Assembly (NCBI RefSeq): GCF_001434895.1
Contig: NZ_AZEE01000027.1
Location: forward strand, 307,360 to 371,359
DNA length: 64,000 nucleotides
Direction of reading: 5' to 3'
Origin: Secundilactobacillus odoratitofui DSM 19909 = JCM 15043
GTDB taxonomy: Bacteria; Bacillota; Bacilli; Lactobacillales; Lactobacillaceae
Each line of letters opens with the position of its first letter. The stretch's first letter is position 1. A program made the position numbers and the translations under genes. Below, in pieces: positions 1-8,848 of the stretch. A model generated the notes under the pieces. It was not told where the DNA came from. It searched no databases and was given only the letters and a program-made list of their open reading frames with translations.

Positions 1-201
1 CAGGCATGCGTTTTATTATTATTTGTTAAGCGTAATATTCCCATCATGATTTGGGTATTTTCGATAGTTGTCAGCATATTGTACTTAATTATCGATTTCT
101 TCTTTACAGATTTAATTGCCGGATATGACACTTTACTCTTTATATTCAGCAATATTGGTGTTGTTTGGATCAGCTTACTTAAACATCAACTTACTAACTG
201 A
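1..201 (+). CDS. Membrane protein, C-terminal fragment cut by window start
   Basis: The reading frame is open from the first base and stops at TGA 199-201, giving the last 66 residues of a protein that begins outside the window. The residues are strongly hydrophobic and form about two membrane-spanning segments (around residues 14-32 and 43-58), ending in a short polar tail. No family is recognisable from this fragment. The next gene starts 100 bases downstream on the same strand with its own ribosome binding site. Confidence 0.5.
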   Translation, partial: QACVLLLFVKRNIPIMIWVFSIVVSILYLIIDFFFTDLIAGYDTLLFIFSNIGVVWISLLKHQLTN

Positions 202-301
202 TTTATATGAGATATATTTAGAAAGCTTATTATTTTTTCCGATCTTTGGGCTAATTTTTTAAAGAGTCCTCGAATATGTTAGATTCATTAAAGGTGAGAA
301 A

Positions 302-622
302 ATGAAAAAAATAAAAGCAGTACTGATAATTGTATTAATTTGTTTACTAGGGCTCAGTCTACGTTGGTTACCATTTTCCAATAAAAATGCAATTAGATTT
401 AATTTGCTAATGCACGGTCAAGTAATTGGCTCAGTTTTTTGTGAGCCGACTATTAAAAGCGCAAACGAATCATTGTCGTTACCAAAAAAGGGCGCCAAAA
501 TTTATTCTATTGGAAAGTACAATTATATGGACTACGATTTGGCATCAAATATCACAGATTACGAAGCGTATACTTTTAAAGGAAAAATCATTGCAAAACC
601 ATTGGCGGAATACATGCCTTAA
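302..622 (+). CDS. Small membrane-anchored hypothetical protein
   Basis: A 106-residue protein. The N-terminus (MKKIKAVLIIVLICLLGL) is a signal-anchor or signal peptide, so the rest probably lies outside the membrane. The remainder is a short soluble region ending in AKPLAEYMP, with no recognised family. The ATG follows an AGGTGAG ribosome binding site about 5 bases upstream. A strong hairpin terminator lies downstream (681-717). The small size, N-terminal anchor and position next to a YxeA-like gene 2 kb away suggest a family of small exported proteins, but this is only a resemblance. Confidence 0.6.
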   Translation: MKKIKAVLIIVLICLLGLSLRWLPFSNKNAIRFNLLMHGQVIGSVFCEPTIKSANESLSLPKKGAKIYSIGKYNYMDYDLASNITDYEAYTFKGKIIAKPLAEYMP

Positions 623-680
623 TAATTCGGACAATCGTTTCAATGATTAATTAATGAAGGTGCATTAGTATCAATAGTAG

Positions 681-717
681 ACGTTTCAAGGACCTCGTGT
701 CTTGAAACGTTTTTTTT
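681..717 (+). terminator. Intrinsic terminator
   Basis: A perfect 10-bp stem (ACGTTTCAAG with CTTGAAACGT) with a 10-base loop is followed by a run of seven T. It ends the transcript of the gene at 302-622. Confidence 0.85.
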
Positions 718-1353
718 AATGATACAGGTAATAATCATTATTAGAATCTAAGTTTAACAGAATTACTTCATTAGCATCTACCCAAAGGTTGGTTACATTC
801 TCTACCTAGACAATATGTAAACTACTATCCCTTCGATTCCATTTGTACCAAAACGGCTTAACAAGGACTAAGTTCAAACTGAAAAACAGCAAAATGATCA
901 TAATAAATCTATGCGCTTCACATTACCCTTCCCCCAATGTACATATTTATTCAGCAAACACCGAATATTTCGTACAGTATTTTAATCAAAAATTACCGGA
1001 CTTGTGTGTATTCATTAAAATCTATTGACGTAAATTCAAAAAAAGTTTCATCAATTTGATAAGTCTATTACAACAATAATTGGAGCACGTTAGTTTGCAT
1101 ATAAAGCCCGTAAACATTGGGGAGTGCTTAACCAATGGGCTTTGTAAGCCATAGCAGGTGTGCTATCCTAACTACGTATAATCCTGCAAAGGATGCCGAG
1201 ATTAGAGGAGAATTAACAAATAAAAAATTTGCTTCTCGGACACGAAGGCCCATCATAATTGAATAAACTATTTGATGTATGCGTGGAACGACCCTGTTTT
1301 TAAGGGAACGCGTCTTAGAACAATTGGGAAGGTAGGACCATATCACACGAAGA
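718..1353. other. A/T-rich gap without a supported gene
   Basis: About 630 bases hold no reading frame with a ribosome binding site. The one notable structure is an interrupted inverted repeat at 1103-1146: AAAGCCC and GGGCTTT arms plus an inner ATTGG/CCAAT pair. It lacks a T-run, so it is not an obvious terminator and may be a decayed copy of one of the structured repeats seen elsewhere in the window. Confidence 0.4.
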
Positions 1354-1923
1354 ATGAATAACAGTTTAATCAAAAAAATTTCTAGGAATAATTTATTCCG
1401 TGTCACACTTTTGGTTATCTTTGCAGTTTCCTTATTAAGCAGCTGTAAGTTTAAAAAAATAAATAACGATGCTAATCAAAGTGGCATCGGTGCAATGCAA
1501 GGAATGGTTTTTGATAAAAAAGTCCTAACCAGAGTTGTCCCACAACAAACATCTTTTTTGGGTCCTTCAAACTATCATAGAGGGTATCCTGTGATGAATG
1601 GCAAGCAGTATTCCAAGTACGTTGAGACAGGCGGTGATGGGAGCATTGTAGAAACCATCGGGAAAAATGAAACAGTTCAAACGCTTGATTTAAACAACTA
1701 TTCTAGATTGTTAGCGCAGACAAATACGGAGAAAATCTTTAGTCCTTTTTGGTATTCAGGAAAATGGATTAAGTCTGATTACCGCTTAAGATACATTTTA
1801 GTAGTTAACATTAAGGATGTTCACCGGAAACTTGCAGTCTCAAAAAATATGTATCAGCAGGCTAAATTAGGTGATTATATCAATGTCTTTAAAACTAAAT
1901 TTAAAATTATTCAAGAAAAGTAA
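1354..1923 (+). CDS. Predicted lipoprotein of unknown function
   Basis: A 189-residue protein with a basic N-terminus, a hydrophobic segment (residues 15-30) and a lipobox-like LSSC with the candidate lipidated cysteine at residue 31. The mature part should therefore be anchored on the outer face of the membrane. No domain is recognised. The start has only a weak ribosome binding site (GAAGA), so it could be slightly wrong. The stop is 10 bases before the next gene, which suggests co-transcription with the membrane protein at 1934 and perhaps the YxeA-like protein at 2693. Confidence 0.6.
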   Translation: MNNSLIKKISRNNLFRVTLLVIFAVSLLSSCKFKKINNDANQSGIGAMQGMVFDKKVLTRVVPQQTSFLGPSNYHRGYPVMNGKQYSKYVETGGDGSIVETIGKNETVQTLDLNNYSRLLAQTNTEKIFSPFWYSGKWIKSDYRLRYILVVNIKDVHRKLAVSKNMYQQAKLGDYINVFKTKFKIIQEK

Positions 1924-1933
1924 AGGCCTATAA

Positions 1934-2620
1934 ATGAAAACACAAAGAAAGTTTGACATCATCACCGTAGTACTCAGTCTAGTAACTGGGCTATTATTGT
2001 ATATCAAAATAGTTGATTACTACCAACTGTCTAACCTATGGGTGAATCATTCGGATGCCCGATTACATCATTTTATTTTGATGTTATGGTTGTTGGTAGC
2101 TGGTTTAATTCTAAGTATCTTACTATGGTTCTATTTTCGCAGTAAAGATGCAGGTACCAAACCATGGATTGGTTTTGGTATCTTATTAGTGACTTTATTC
2201 GGCAGCTTTTACCAGTATACACATGCACCAAACTATCAAAGCTATCATGAAACGCCCTATCCAATAAGTGCGACAGCGGTTGAAAAGCGTGTTAATTCAA
2301 AATCTTATGATCTATACAATGATGGTCCTATTTACTTCTATCGGAAGAATGATCATTCATATCCAAAGGTACGTAAACTTATTCGTCAGTATTCTTTGGC
2401 GCAACAAAATGACTTAGATTGTATTGATATGGCTACATTGAAAAAGTCATTAGGTCAAAAAAGGTATGCCGTAGTGATTAAAAATGCAAAAATAAGCTCT
2501 AGAAGCGCCATCTTCTTAAAGTATTCGAACGAAGACGGTGGAATCAGTCGAATCACATTTAACAACCTTCAGAAGTCCCATAACTTAAATTTTGCATTGA
2601 ATTTTATTGATAACCATTGA
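1934..2620 (+). CDS. Membrane protein of unknown function
   Basis: A 228-residue protein with three hydrophobic segments in the first half (about residues 8-27, 46-67 and 78-95) and a polar C-terminal half of about 120 residues with no recognised fold. It follows the predicted lipoprotein by 10 bases and precedes the YxeA-like protein by 72 bases on the same strand, so the three may form one transcript. Function cannot be assigned. Confidence 0.6.
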   Translation: MKTQRKFDIITVVLSLVTGLLLYIKIVDYYQLSNLWVNHSDARLHHFILMLWLLVAGLILSILLWFYFRSKDAGTKPWIGFGILLVTLFGSFYQYTHAPNYQSYHETPYPISATAVEKRVNSKSYDLYNDGPIYFYRKNDHSYPKVRKLIRQYSLAQQNDLDCIDMATLKKSLGQKRYAVVIKNAKISSRSAIFLKYSNEDGGISRITFNNLQKSHNLNFALNFIDNH

Positions 2621-2692
2621 GTTTTTATGGTGAAAGTAGAAATGCGGTGGTGATAAACGGATTAAGATATATGTTTTATATGAGGTATTACA

Positions 2693-2995
2693 ATGTTGGA
2701 AAAAATGAAATTATTTTTGATTTCGATAATTACTTTGATTACTCTCGCGGGTTATTTCTTTATCTGTACACCACTTGGCGGCGCATATTCGTATGTCTTT
2801 TCATATGATTTGAACGGTTTCCCACACTCACTCAGTTATCGTTTTACCGTGAAATATAAAACTCAAGATAAAATCATGTATAAATTAAATAAACCATTCA
2901 GCGATATGGGAAATTATGTATCAGAGTTCGAGGGGGAACGAAAAGGCATTGTTTGGAGTGTCGGACCATACTATAACCCTGAGGATTTACCTTAA
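2693..2995 (+). CDS. YxeA-like (DUF1093) small secreted protein, probable
   Basis: A 100-residue protein with an N-terminal hydrophobic segment. The following pattern (YSYVFSYDLNGFPHSLSYRF) resembles YxeA/DUF1093 proteins, which carry a signal sequence followed by a Y.Y.-type strand, a D.NG turn and an OB-like barrel. The usual basic C-terminal end of the family is not evident, so the match is tentative. The ATG has a GAGGT ribosome binding site 7 bases upstream. A bidirectional terminator follows at 3091-3130. Confidence 0.5.
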   Translation: MLEKMKLFLISIITLITLAGYFFICTPLGGAYSYVFSYDLNGFPHSLSYRFTVKYKTQDKIMYKLNKPFSDMGNYVSEFEGERKGIVWSVGPYYNPEDLP

Positions 2996-3090
2996 ACTAT
3001 TGGAATTTTTTCAGATATTGTCATCCCAGTATTAATCTGTGGTTTGAAATTGCTTATTAATTGTGCCGACATCTCATTAGTTAAATATTG

Positions 3091-3130
3091 AAAAAAACAG
3101 GATTGACTTTAAAATTCAATCCTGCTTTTT
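3091..3130. terminator. Bidirectional intrinsic terminator
   Basis: A 9-bp stem (CAGGATTGA with TCAATCCTG) is flanked by seven A on the left and a T-run on the right. It can end plus-strand transcription after the YxeA-like gene. Confidence 0.8.
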
Positions 3131-3307
3131 GAATACTTTAAAAATCAAAACCGACCCATTAACTAACTCTGTCAACGTAATAGTTATTTCCCCTATTAAT
3201 AAATTATAAGCAATCAACACAGCAGTTCGAATAAATACTAACCTTAGCAGTAATACCCGAAAAATCAAATTTACAAAAATAATTTCTAACACAAATTTTC
3301 ACCCAAT

Positions 3308-3340
3308 TAAAAAAAGAGGGCCTTTAAATTGGCCTTCCTT
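3308..3340 (-). terminator. Terminator of S-layer gene 1
   Basis: On the minus strand a GGCC/GGCC-cored stem with one mismatch is followed by seven T. It lies 28 bases after the stop of the S-layer gene at 3368-4588. Confidence 0.7.
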
Positions 3341-3367
3341 TGATATGACTTTATAAAAGTGAATTAT

Positions 3368-4588
3368 TTATTTGGCAGTGTAGTAAGCTGTCACATTAAC
3401 TTGAACGTTGCTTCCCGTTGTAGTCGTATTACCCTGTGTACTCGTTAAAGTGTAAACTGTTTTATCAGCAGCAACTAACGTTTCAAGTTGAGCATCTTTG
3501 ATAATATTTGTAACATCTTCGCTACTTACAGCAGTGCCTGGTGTAACTTGGAAAGCAGCCTTTTGACCAGAGGCAGTCAACGTTTTGGCATCAGCATCTC
3601 TCAATGTAATTGCCTGACCTGAGGTTGTTTCAACGTTAACATTAATCGACTGCGTCAAATTAGTCGAAGTCCCCTTCTTAACATAGAAGGTAACCGTATC
3701 ACCACTCTTAGCAGTCGTAGCACTCAATGAAGCGGAACTGTTGCTATCAGTGTTGTAAGCTGAGTAGCCGGTTGGGATACCCTTGATGATAGCTGAGAAG
3801 TTAGTCCCAGTCGTTAAGTTAGTTGAAGTATCTGAAGTGCTAAATGGCACTGAGATTGAGCCAACGCTCTTGTTGGTCGAGTAATCAACGTAGCTAACCT
3901 TGACACTGTTTGTCTTAGCTGCAGTTAAACCGCCGGCGTAGATCCAGCCAGTAACTTTGGCGTTGTTGTCATCAGTAACCTTGTAATACAGTGAGCCTTC
4001 ACGAGTCTTAGTGGCAGCTTCGCTAACAGTGAATGTGTCACCGTCTTTGTAGTCTGACATGTCAACTTTAGAAGCCTTGTATTGGGTGTATTGTGGGTTG
4101 TTCCACAACGTGTTCTTCTTAACGTTGGTAATGGTGTAACCCGTTAATTGATCTGGTAATTTAGCATCCGTTGTGGTCTTAGCAGAAGCAATCCCACCGC
4201 CAAAGACGCTGGTTGACTTACCGCCGTAGATCCAGCCACGGTACTTGCCATCAAATGAAACAACCTTGTAGTAAACTGAACCACGGTTAGTTGTAGCAAC
4301 TTGGTAAGCACGGAAGTAGTTCTTTGACGACTTTGAGTTAGCTAAGGTTGACATGGTTGACTTAGAAGCAACCAACTTAGCACCCTTCAAAGTACCGGCC
4401 TTTGTATAAAGGGCGTTCGTCCCGTTAGCCTTAACGTTACGTGATTCTGGTGCAGTCGTTAACGTTGAGTTTGTTGCAACTTTTGCGTAGGTCTTTGCGC
4501 TTGCAGTGGTTGAAGCAAAGCTGCTAGCTGCCAAAACAGACACAGCTGCTAAACCAAAGTAAAGTGACTTCTTTAAACTTGATTTCAT
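3368..4588 (-). CDS. SlpA-type S-layer protein (paralogue 1)
   Basis: A 406-residue secreted protein. Residues 1-31 are a signal peptide ending ASA, with the mature protein starting at KTYAKV. Residues 32-220 closely resemble the N-terminal cell-wall-binding half of L. brevis SlpA, including two SH3-like repeats ending in RGWIYGG and TGWIYAGG and the landmarks [14 protein letters not shown] and [16 protein letters not shown]. The C-terminal half is Ser/Thr-rich, as in S-layer assembly domains, and differs from the paralogue at 16157-17533. A promoter lies 57-85 bases upstream, and the ribosome binding site AGGAG fits the start. It may be an alternative or minor S-layer protein; the two genes are 12 kb apart in the same direction. 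Confidence 0.88.
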   Translation of the reverse strand: MKSSLKKSLYFGLAAVSVLAASSFASTTASAKTYAKVATNSTLTTAPESRNVKANGTNALYTKAGTLKGAKLVASKSTMSTLANSKSSKNYFRAYQVATTNRGSVYYKVVSFDGKYRGWIYGGKSTSVFGGGIASAKTTTDAKLPDQLTGYTITNVKKNTLWNNPQYTQYKASKVDMSDYKDGDTFTVSEAATKTREGSLYYKVTDDNNAKVTGWIYAGGLTAAKTNSVKVSYVDYSTNKSVGSISVPFSTSDTSTNLTTGTNFSAIIKGIPTGYSAYNTDSNSSASLSATTAKSGDTVTFYVKKGTSTNLTQSINVNVETTSGQAITLRDADAKTLTASGQKAAFQVTPGTAVSSEDVTNIIKDAQLETLVAADKTVYTLTSTQGNTTTTGSNVQVNVTAYYTAK

Positions 4589-4645
4589 TTATCTTACACT
4601 CCTTTTTACTGGCCGTAGCCTCCTGCTAACCCCTAGATTAGCTTA

Positions 4646-4673
4646 ATCATATTCTAACACTTCACTCCGTCAA
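4646..4673 (-). promoter_or_regulatory. Promoter of S-layer gene 1
   Basis: On the minus strand a TTGACG -35 box and a TATGAT -10 box are separated by 16 bases. The start codon lies about 60 bases further on, leaving a leader that contains the ribosome binding site. Confidence 0.6.
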
Positions 4674-4831
4674 TCGACAGAATGACATCGAATCTTAAAG
4701 ATTGTTATAGAATTGTTCGATTGTGGGACGGTTTAGGGATGATGGTGGAAATACTCGTCGGTTTAAGTGATGTAACGCTTGTCGGTAAGCTTGAATATCC
4801 AGAGTACTCTCTGGCGGCATTGCCGAAACGT

Positions 4832-4943
4832 GATAAAAAAAGCAGCACCCGGCCGTATAACGACACCAACCCCAGTGGCCAAGTTCAGGTCACTGGGGTT
4901 GGTGTCGTTATACGGCCGGGTGCTAAACGCTTTTTTTATCACT
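4832..4943 (-). repeat. Structured repeat family 1, copy D (also terminator)
   Basis: A near-perfect long hairpin. An outer 12-bp stem (GATAAAAAAAGC with GCTTTTTTTATC) is followed, after a four-base bulge (GTTT on the minus strand), by a perfect 34-bp inner stem and a short loop. On the minus strand AGAGTG precedes it, overlapping the stop of the coiled-coil gene, and CACGTTTCGGC follows it. The same layout recurs at about 24520, 24641, 30733 and 40494 with unrelated stem sequences. The T-runs mean it can terminate in both directions. Confidence 0.8.
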
Positions 4944-6849
4944 CTACCACGCCTAACATCACCGGCAAATTATGCGGGTCAATTAGACTAACATTCAACG
5001 GTTTTTGTAACCGATGAATCAGTTTGATTTCAGTCTCATAATCAGCAACGAGGTACTGCTGCTGGGTCATCTCGGCTGCCCAATCGTTTAATTTATCTGA
5101 AGCTGCAACGTCTGCGGTTACCAGCGCAACTGGCATCCCTTTCGTCATTGAAACTAACTCGCGGTAATCGGCGTTTTCTAATGGGCCCACTAAGACGCCC
5201 TTTGAGTTAAAATCGTTAGCCAGCCACCACTTAGTGAAGGCATCGATTGAGTCAAAAGTGGCGACTTGCATGCCAACCGGACTTAGTAATTCAATCTGAG
5301 ACAATGAATCCTGTTCGTAATGAACGGTCAAGACACCTAAACCGTTTTGGCGGTAATACTCATCACGGTCCTTGGTGCCGTCTGCGTTGTAGAACCGGTT
5401 AGCGGCTAGTTGCCCTGACGTGGTTAACGTGCTCGATTCAGAAATCTCGTCACCCTTGAAATAATCGATGGTTGAAATTCGGTCACCCAAATCATAGTAG
5501 TGAACCTTCAACGTCCACTCGCCGTCTGGTAAGGTCAGGGTTCGTTCAGTGTGGCTCTCATTCCATGTATCACTGGTAACTTCTTCTGGTAACTGGAACT
5601 TAGCGCCTAATTCACCCTGGTGTTGCAAGTTATACAGTGGATTGTGCACCGTCACAACGCCACCATCGACAGCGAGTTCAGTCGTCCACTTAGCAATTTG
5701 TTCATTCAGGTTCAGGGTGAATTGGCTCGTATACAGGCCAACTCGGTTCACGCCGCGTTGAACTAGCAATGAGACGACTCGCTTCATTAAAGCCACCTGT
5801 TGGTCGCTGAGCTGATCCATGTCCAAAATGATCTCAGTATCCGTATCCAACATGAGGCCCTTCACTGGCACCGGCACACCCAGCCAATCATGGATGTCTT
5901 GGTTGATCTCAGTAAGTTGGGCCTGTTGCTCGTCCTGGCGATTTTCAGCGCCTGCAAGGTCGTGCTGAAGACTGGCCAGTTGATCAGACAGTTCGTCTAA
6001 ACGATGTGACTTTTCCTCGTCGGCAGTCGCAATTTTAACCATCACGTCTTCCAGCTCATCGTTGATATCACTCACGGTCTTTTGATCCGTGGTCAACGTA
6101 TCCCGAACACTTTGAAGTTGGTCTTTAAGTCCTTGGCGTTTAGATTCAACCTGAGCGATCACCTGCGCGTTCTTAAGCCGTTCATCCTTATTATCATCAA
6201 TAGTCTGGCGATATTGATCTGCCAAAGCAACAATCGCTGCTGGATCCTTCTCAGCTTCAAACTTAGCCGAAATACTATCTTCATCTTCCGTTAACTTCTG
6301 TTGACGCTGATTCAACACTGTCAACTCGTGGCTGAGCTCATTCACGTTAGCCACAAGGCCCTTAGCGGTTTCTTGATTAGCGGCAATTTTATCATTGAGC
6401 GTCTTCTGTTGCGCAACCAGCTTGGCAGAAGCACTTTGAACAGCATCTTCAAGCTGGTCTTGGATGCCAGACATTTCTTGACTCGCCTCATCAATTTGAG
6501 TTTGGGTCGTCTTAATCTTTTCAGCCGCCTGGTCCAGTCGTTCCTGCACCGTATCTTGTTGTTCAAACAACAGATCTTGCAAGGCTTCACGACTGTCGTT
6601 ATATTGTTGTGCGACCGCCGCTAACTTTTGCTTGGCAATGGTAGCCGACTCAATCGGTGAATTGGTGTTAACAGCTGTTTCTTCGTTCGCCGTGGCCGTA
6701 GTTGACTGTGGTGTTGCAGCCGGCCGCACGCGGTCGTTGTTTTCAGTTGCTTGACGCTTGACGCGTTCTGCCTCAGTTAAAGCAGGTTGTGACGCCGCTG
6801 TCGTATCTGATTGTTCTGATTTTCCTCGAAACATATCACGAAGTCCCAT
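4939..6849 (-). CDS. Large coiled-coil protein of unknown function
   Basis: A 636-residue protein with no signal peptide. Residues 1-65 are a low-complexity Ser/Thr/Ala/Glu-rich linker. Residues 70-325 are a long coiled coil rich in Gln, Asp, Glu and Lys with few hydrophobic breaks. Residues 330-636 form a globular part with repeated short strands (YYDLGDRIST, RFYNADGTKDRDEYY) faintly like the beta-meander domain of Asp1/GtfA-type glycosylation proteins, a weak resemblance only. The ATG has a GGAGG site 6 bases upstream. It is transcribed alone toward S-layer gene 1 and ends inside a structured-repeat terminator. A cytoplasmic scaffold role is possible but unproven. Confidence 0.75.
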   Translation of the reverse strand: MGLRDMFRGKSEQSDTTAASQPALTEAERVKRQATENNDRVRPAATPQSTTATANEETAVNTNSPIESATIAKQKLAAVAQQYNDSREALQDLLFEQQDTVQERLDQAAEKIKTTQTQIDEASQEMSGIQDQLEDAVQSASAKLVAQQKTLNDKIAANQETAKGLVANVNELSHELTVLNQRQQKLTEDEDSISAKFEAEKDPAAIVALADQYRQTIDDNKDERLKNAQVIAQVESKRQGLKDQLQSVRDTLTTDQKTVSDINDELEDVMVKIATADEEKSHRLDELSDQLASLQHDLAGAENRQDEQQAQLTEINQDIHDWLGVPVPVKGLMLDTDTEIILDMDQLSDQQVALMKRVVSLLVQRGVNRVGLYTSQFTLNLNEQIAKWTTELAVDGGVVTVHNPLYNLQHQGELGAKFQLPEEVTSDTWNESHTERTLTLPDGEWTLKVHYYDLGDRISTIDYFKGDEISESSTLTTSGQLAANRFYNADGTKDRDEYYRQNGLGVLTVHYEQDSLSQIELLSPVGMQVATFDSIDAFTKWWLANDFNSKGVLVGPLENADYRELVSMTKGMPVALVTADVAASDKLNDWAAEMTQQQYLVADYETEIKLIHRLQKPLNVSLIDPHNLPVMLGVVE

Positions 6850-6992
6850 GATGTTCCTCCTTGCCGCATCCGGTCATAATCGATTTAATAGATAGTTATA
6901 TTTTACCATTAAGCGACCCGAATGGCGTCATTTGGAAAAAGAAAACCCATTCAGCTGCAACAGATTGTAGCTAGTCGACCTTTGACCATACC

Positions 6993-8168
6993 TTACCGTT
7001 GTTTTGAAATCACGCCAATCAACAGCAATGCAACGATGCTCATCCCAATCCCACCGATTGGTGTCATGGCCAAACCAACGTGACTTACCAACTGACCACC
7101 GACCGATGATCCAATCACAATACCAATGTTAAATGCGGAGATATTGAGCGACGACGCTAACTGCAAGTCTTCAGGCAGACGTTGTTCGGCAATTTGCAGT
7201 GTATACAGTTGTAACCCTGGTACGTTCATGAAGGCTAATAAGCCCATTGCCAGCACTAAAATGAACCCGACAATCTGGGTCATCATCCCAAACAGCAGTA
7301 AAATCATCACACCACCTAAGGCAGCGAACATGATGGCCAACGCCCGTAATGGTGCTTCGTTGGCAAGCCGACCACCAGCTAGATTACCAATTGCGACCAT
7401 CAGACCATAACCAATGAGCAGTAACACAATGGTATTCGCCGACCACCCGTTATGCTTTAAGATGGTGGTTAGATAAGTGTAAACTGGAAAACTCGCACCG
7501 TAACCCACCGCGGTCAGTACCAGGCTCAACATCAGTGCCGGCTGTTTCAAGATGCGCAACATGCCACCACGCTTGCCAACGGCTGGTTTCGGTAACTTAG
7601 CTGGCACCAAGAACTGGTTAGCGACCAACGCAATCAACCCAATAATGGCAATCACAAAAAATGACATCCGCCAACTGGCATATTGACCAATAAAGGTCCC
7701 CAGTGGCACACCCGTCACCGTCGCAACTGTCAGGCCGGTAAACATGGCTGCAATTGCCGAAGCCCGTCGATTAGCTGGTACCACGCTGGCAGCAATCACC
7801 GTGGCAACTGACATGAATAAGCCGTGCGCAAATGCCGCTACGACTCGGCCAACCAATAGCAGGCCAAAAGTGGGTGCAATCCCCGTCAACACATTGCCTA
7901 ACACAAAGGTGATCATCACCGCTAACAAGAGGTGCTTGCGCTCAAACCGGCCAGTCAAAGCCGTCAGTACCGGCGCACCAACCATGACGCCCGCCGCATA
8001 CACCGAAACGGTTAAGCCAGCGGTGCTTAAACTTACGTGAAAGGCCTGGATAATCAGTGGCATGACCCCAACGCTAATAAATTCTGTAGAGCCAATCGCA
8101 AAGGCACTCAGCGCTAAGGCGAGTAACGTCCAGTTGGCTGTTGCTGTTTGTCGTTGTTCATTTAACAT
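6993..8168 (-). CDS. MFS efflux transporter (DHA1, AraJ/PbuE type)
   Basis: A 391-residue membrane protein with twelve hydrophobic segments. It shows the usual signatures of small DHA1 drug/sugar exporters: an AIGSTEFISVGVMPLI start, the loop 2-3 motif GRFERKHLLL and the segment-5 motif TGVPLGTFIGQ. It should use the proton gradient to expel small molecules; the substrate cannot be read from sequence. GGAGG lies 9 bases before the ATG. It is divergent from an HxlR-type regulator 161 bases away, with palindromic sites between, which is the typical layout for an efflux gene controlled by its neighbour. Confidence 0.88.
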   Translation of the reverse strand: MLNEQRQTATANWTLLALALSAFAIGSTEFISVGVMPLIIQAFHVSLSTAGLTVSVYAAGVMVGAPVLTALTGRFERKHLLLAVMITFVLGNVLTGIAPTFGLLLVGRVVAAFAHGLFMSVATVIAASVVPANRRASAIAAMFTGLTVATVTGVPLGTFIGQYASWRMSFFVIAIIGLIALVANQFLVPAKLPKPAVGKRGGMLRILKQPALMLSLVLTAVGYGASFPVYTYLTTILKHNGWSANTIVLLLIGYGLMVAIGNLAGGRLANEAPLRALAIMFAALGGVMILLLFGMMTQIVGFILVLAMGLLAFMNVPGLQLYTLQIAEQRLPEDLQLASSLNISAFNIGIVIGSSVGGQLVSHVGLAMTPIGGIGMSIVALLLIGVISKQR

Positions 8169-8280
8169 GTATCAATTCCTCCTCGAATACCGGTTGTCTT
8201 GTCTTATCTTCAGACACAACCCTAAACTTGTTTTCCCGACAAGGAATGATTATACTAGTACCATCTTTAATAACAATTAC

Positions 8281-8314
8281 GCACTAAAAAGTGCTATACC
8301 AACCTTTTAGTACC
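8281..8314. promoter_or_regulatory. Probable HxlR operator between exporter and regulator
   Basis: The palindrome GCACT-AAAA-AGTGC (8281-8294) is followed by a related arm CTTTTAGTAC (8304-8313). HxlR proteins usually bind GTACT/AGTAC-type inverted repeats between themselves and their target. It lies just upstream of the regulator ribosome binding site. Confidence 0.5.
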
Positions 8315-8329
8315 TATCAAGGAGATCTC

Positions 8330-8692
8330 ATGTCCAAAACTTATAACATTGGCGTTGAAGCCACGATGGAAGTAATCGGCGGTAAGTGGAAAGCAATCAT
8401 TCTCTGTCACTTGCGGAATCACACGATGCGAACGAGTGAGTTACGCCGAGCTATTCCCCAAATTACCCAGAAAATGCTGACACAGCAGTTGCGCGAGTTG
8501 GAAGCGGACGGCATCGTTGACCGCCACGTCTACGACCAAGTGCCCCCTAAAGTTGAGTACTGCCTGACCGAAACTGGCCAAAGCCTCAACCGCATTTTGA
8601 ACCAACTCTGCACCTGGGGTGAAGCGGCGATTGACCGTCGTCGCGAGGCTGGTGAAGCCATCGAACTGATTCACCGCGATGAAGTTTTATAA
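8330..8692 (+). CDS. HxlR-family transcriptional regulator
   Basis: A 120-residue winged-helix protein. It shows the HxlR hallmark (GGKWKAIILCHLRNHTMRTSELRRAI near the N-terminus), then ITQKMLTQQLRELEADGIVDR for the recognition helix and VEYCLTETGQSL for the wing. The start at 8330 is preferred because AAGGAG lies 5 bases upstream; a longer frame starting at 8291 has no such site and would cover the operator. HxlR proteins often sense reactive electrophiles or act on adjacent transporters, and here the divergent MFS gene is the obvious target. Confidence 0.9.
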   Translation: MSKTYNIGVEATMEVIGGKWKAIILCHLRNHTMRTSELRRAIPQITQKMLTQQLRELEADGIVDRHVYDQVPPKVEYCLTETGQSLNRILNQLCTWGEAAIDRRREAGEAIELIHRDEVL

Positions 8693-8701
8693 TGATTAAC
8701 T

Positions 8702-8745
8702 AAAACAGCGAGTACTATCCCGAATGGACGGTACTCGCTGTTTTT
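8702..8745 (+). terminator. Intrinsic terminator after hxlR-type gene
   Basis: A 14-bp stem (AAACAGCGAGTAC with GTACTCGCTGTTT) has a 15-base loop and a T-run. Confidence 0.9.
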
Positions 8746-8848
8746 GCGTACTAAAAATCAGGCATAAACTACCCTTACCATGTTATACTGATGAAGTATT
8801 ACTTACTAAGCGGTTTGGGAAACCGCCTATTACTGGGAGGATGTTAAA

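Noticed and set aside
843-1028. 61-codon frame on the plus strand
   Set aside because: TTG start without a ribosome binding site and no protein-like pattern.
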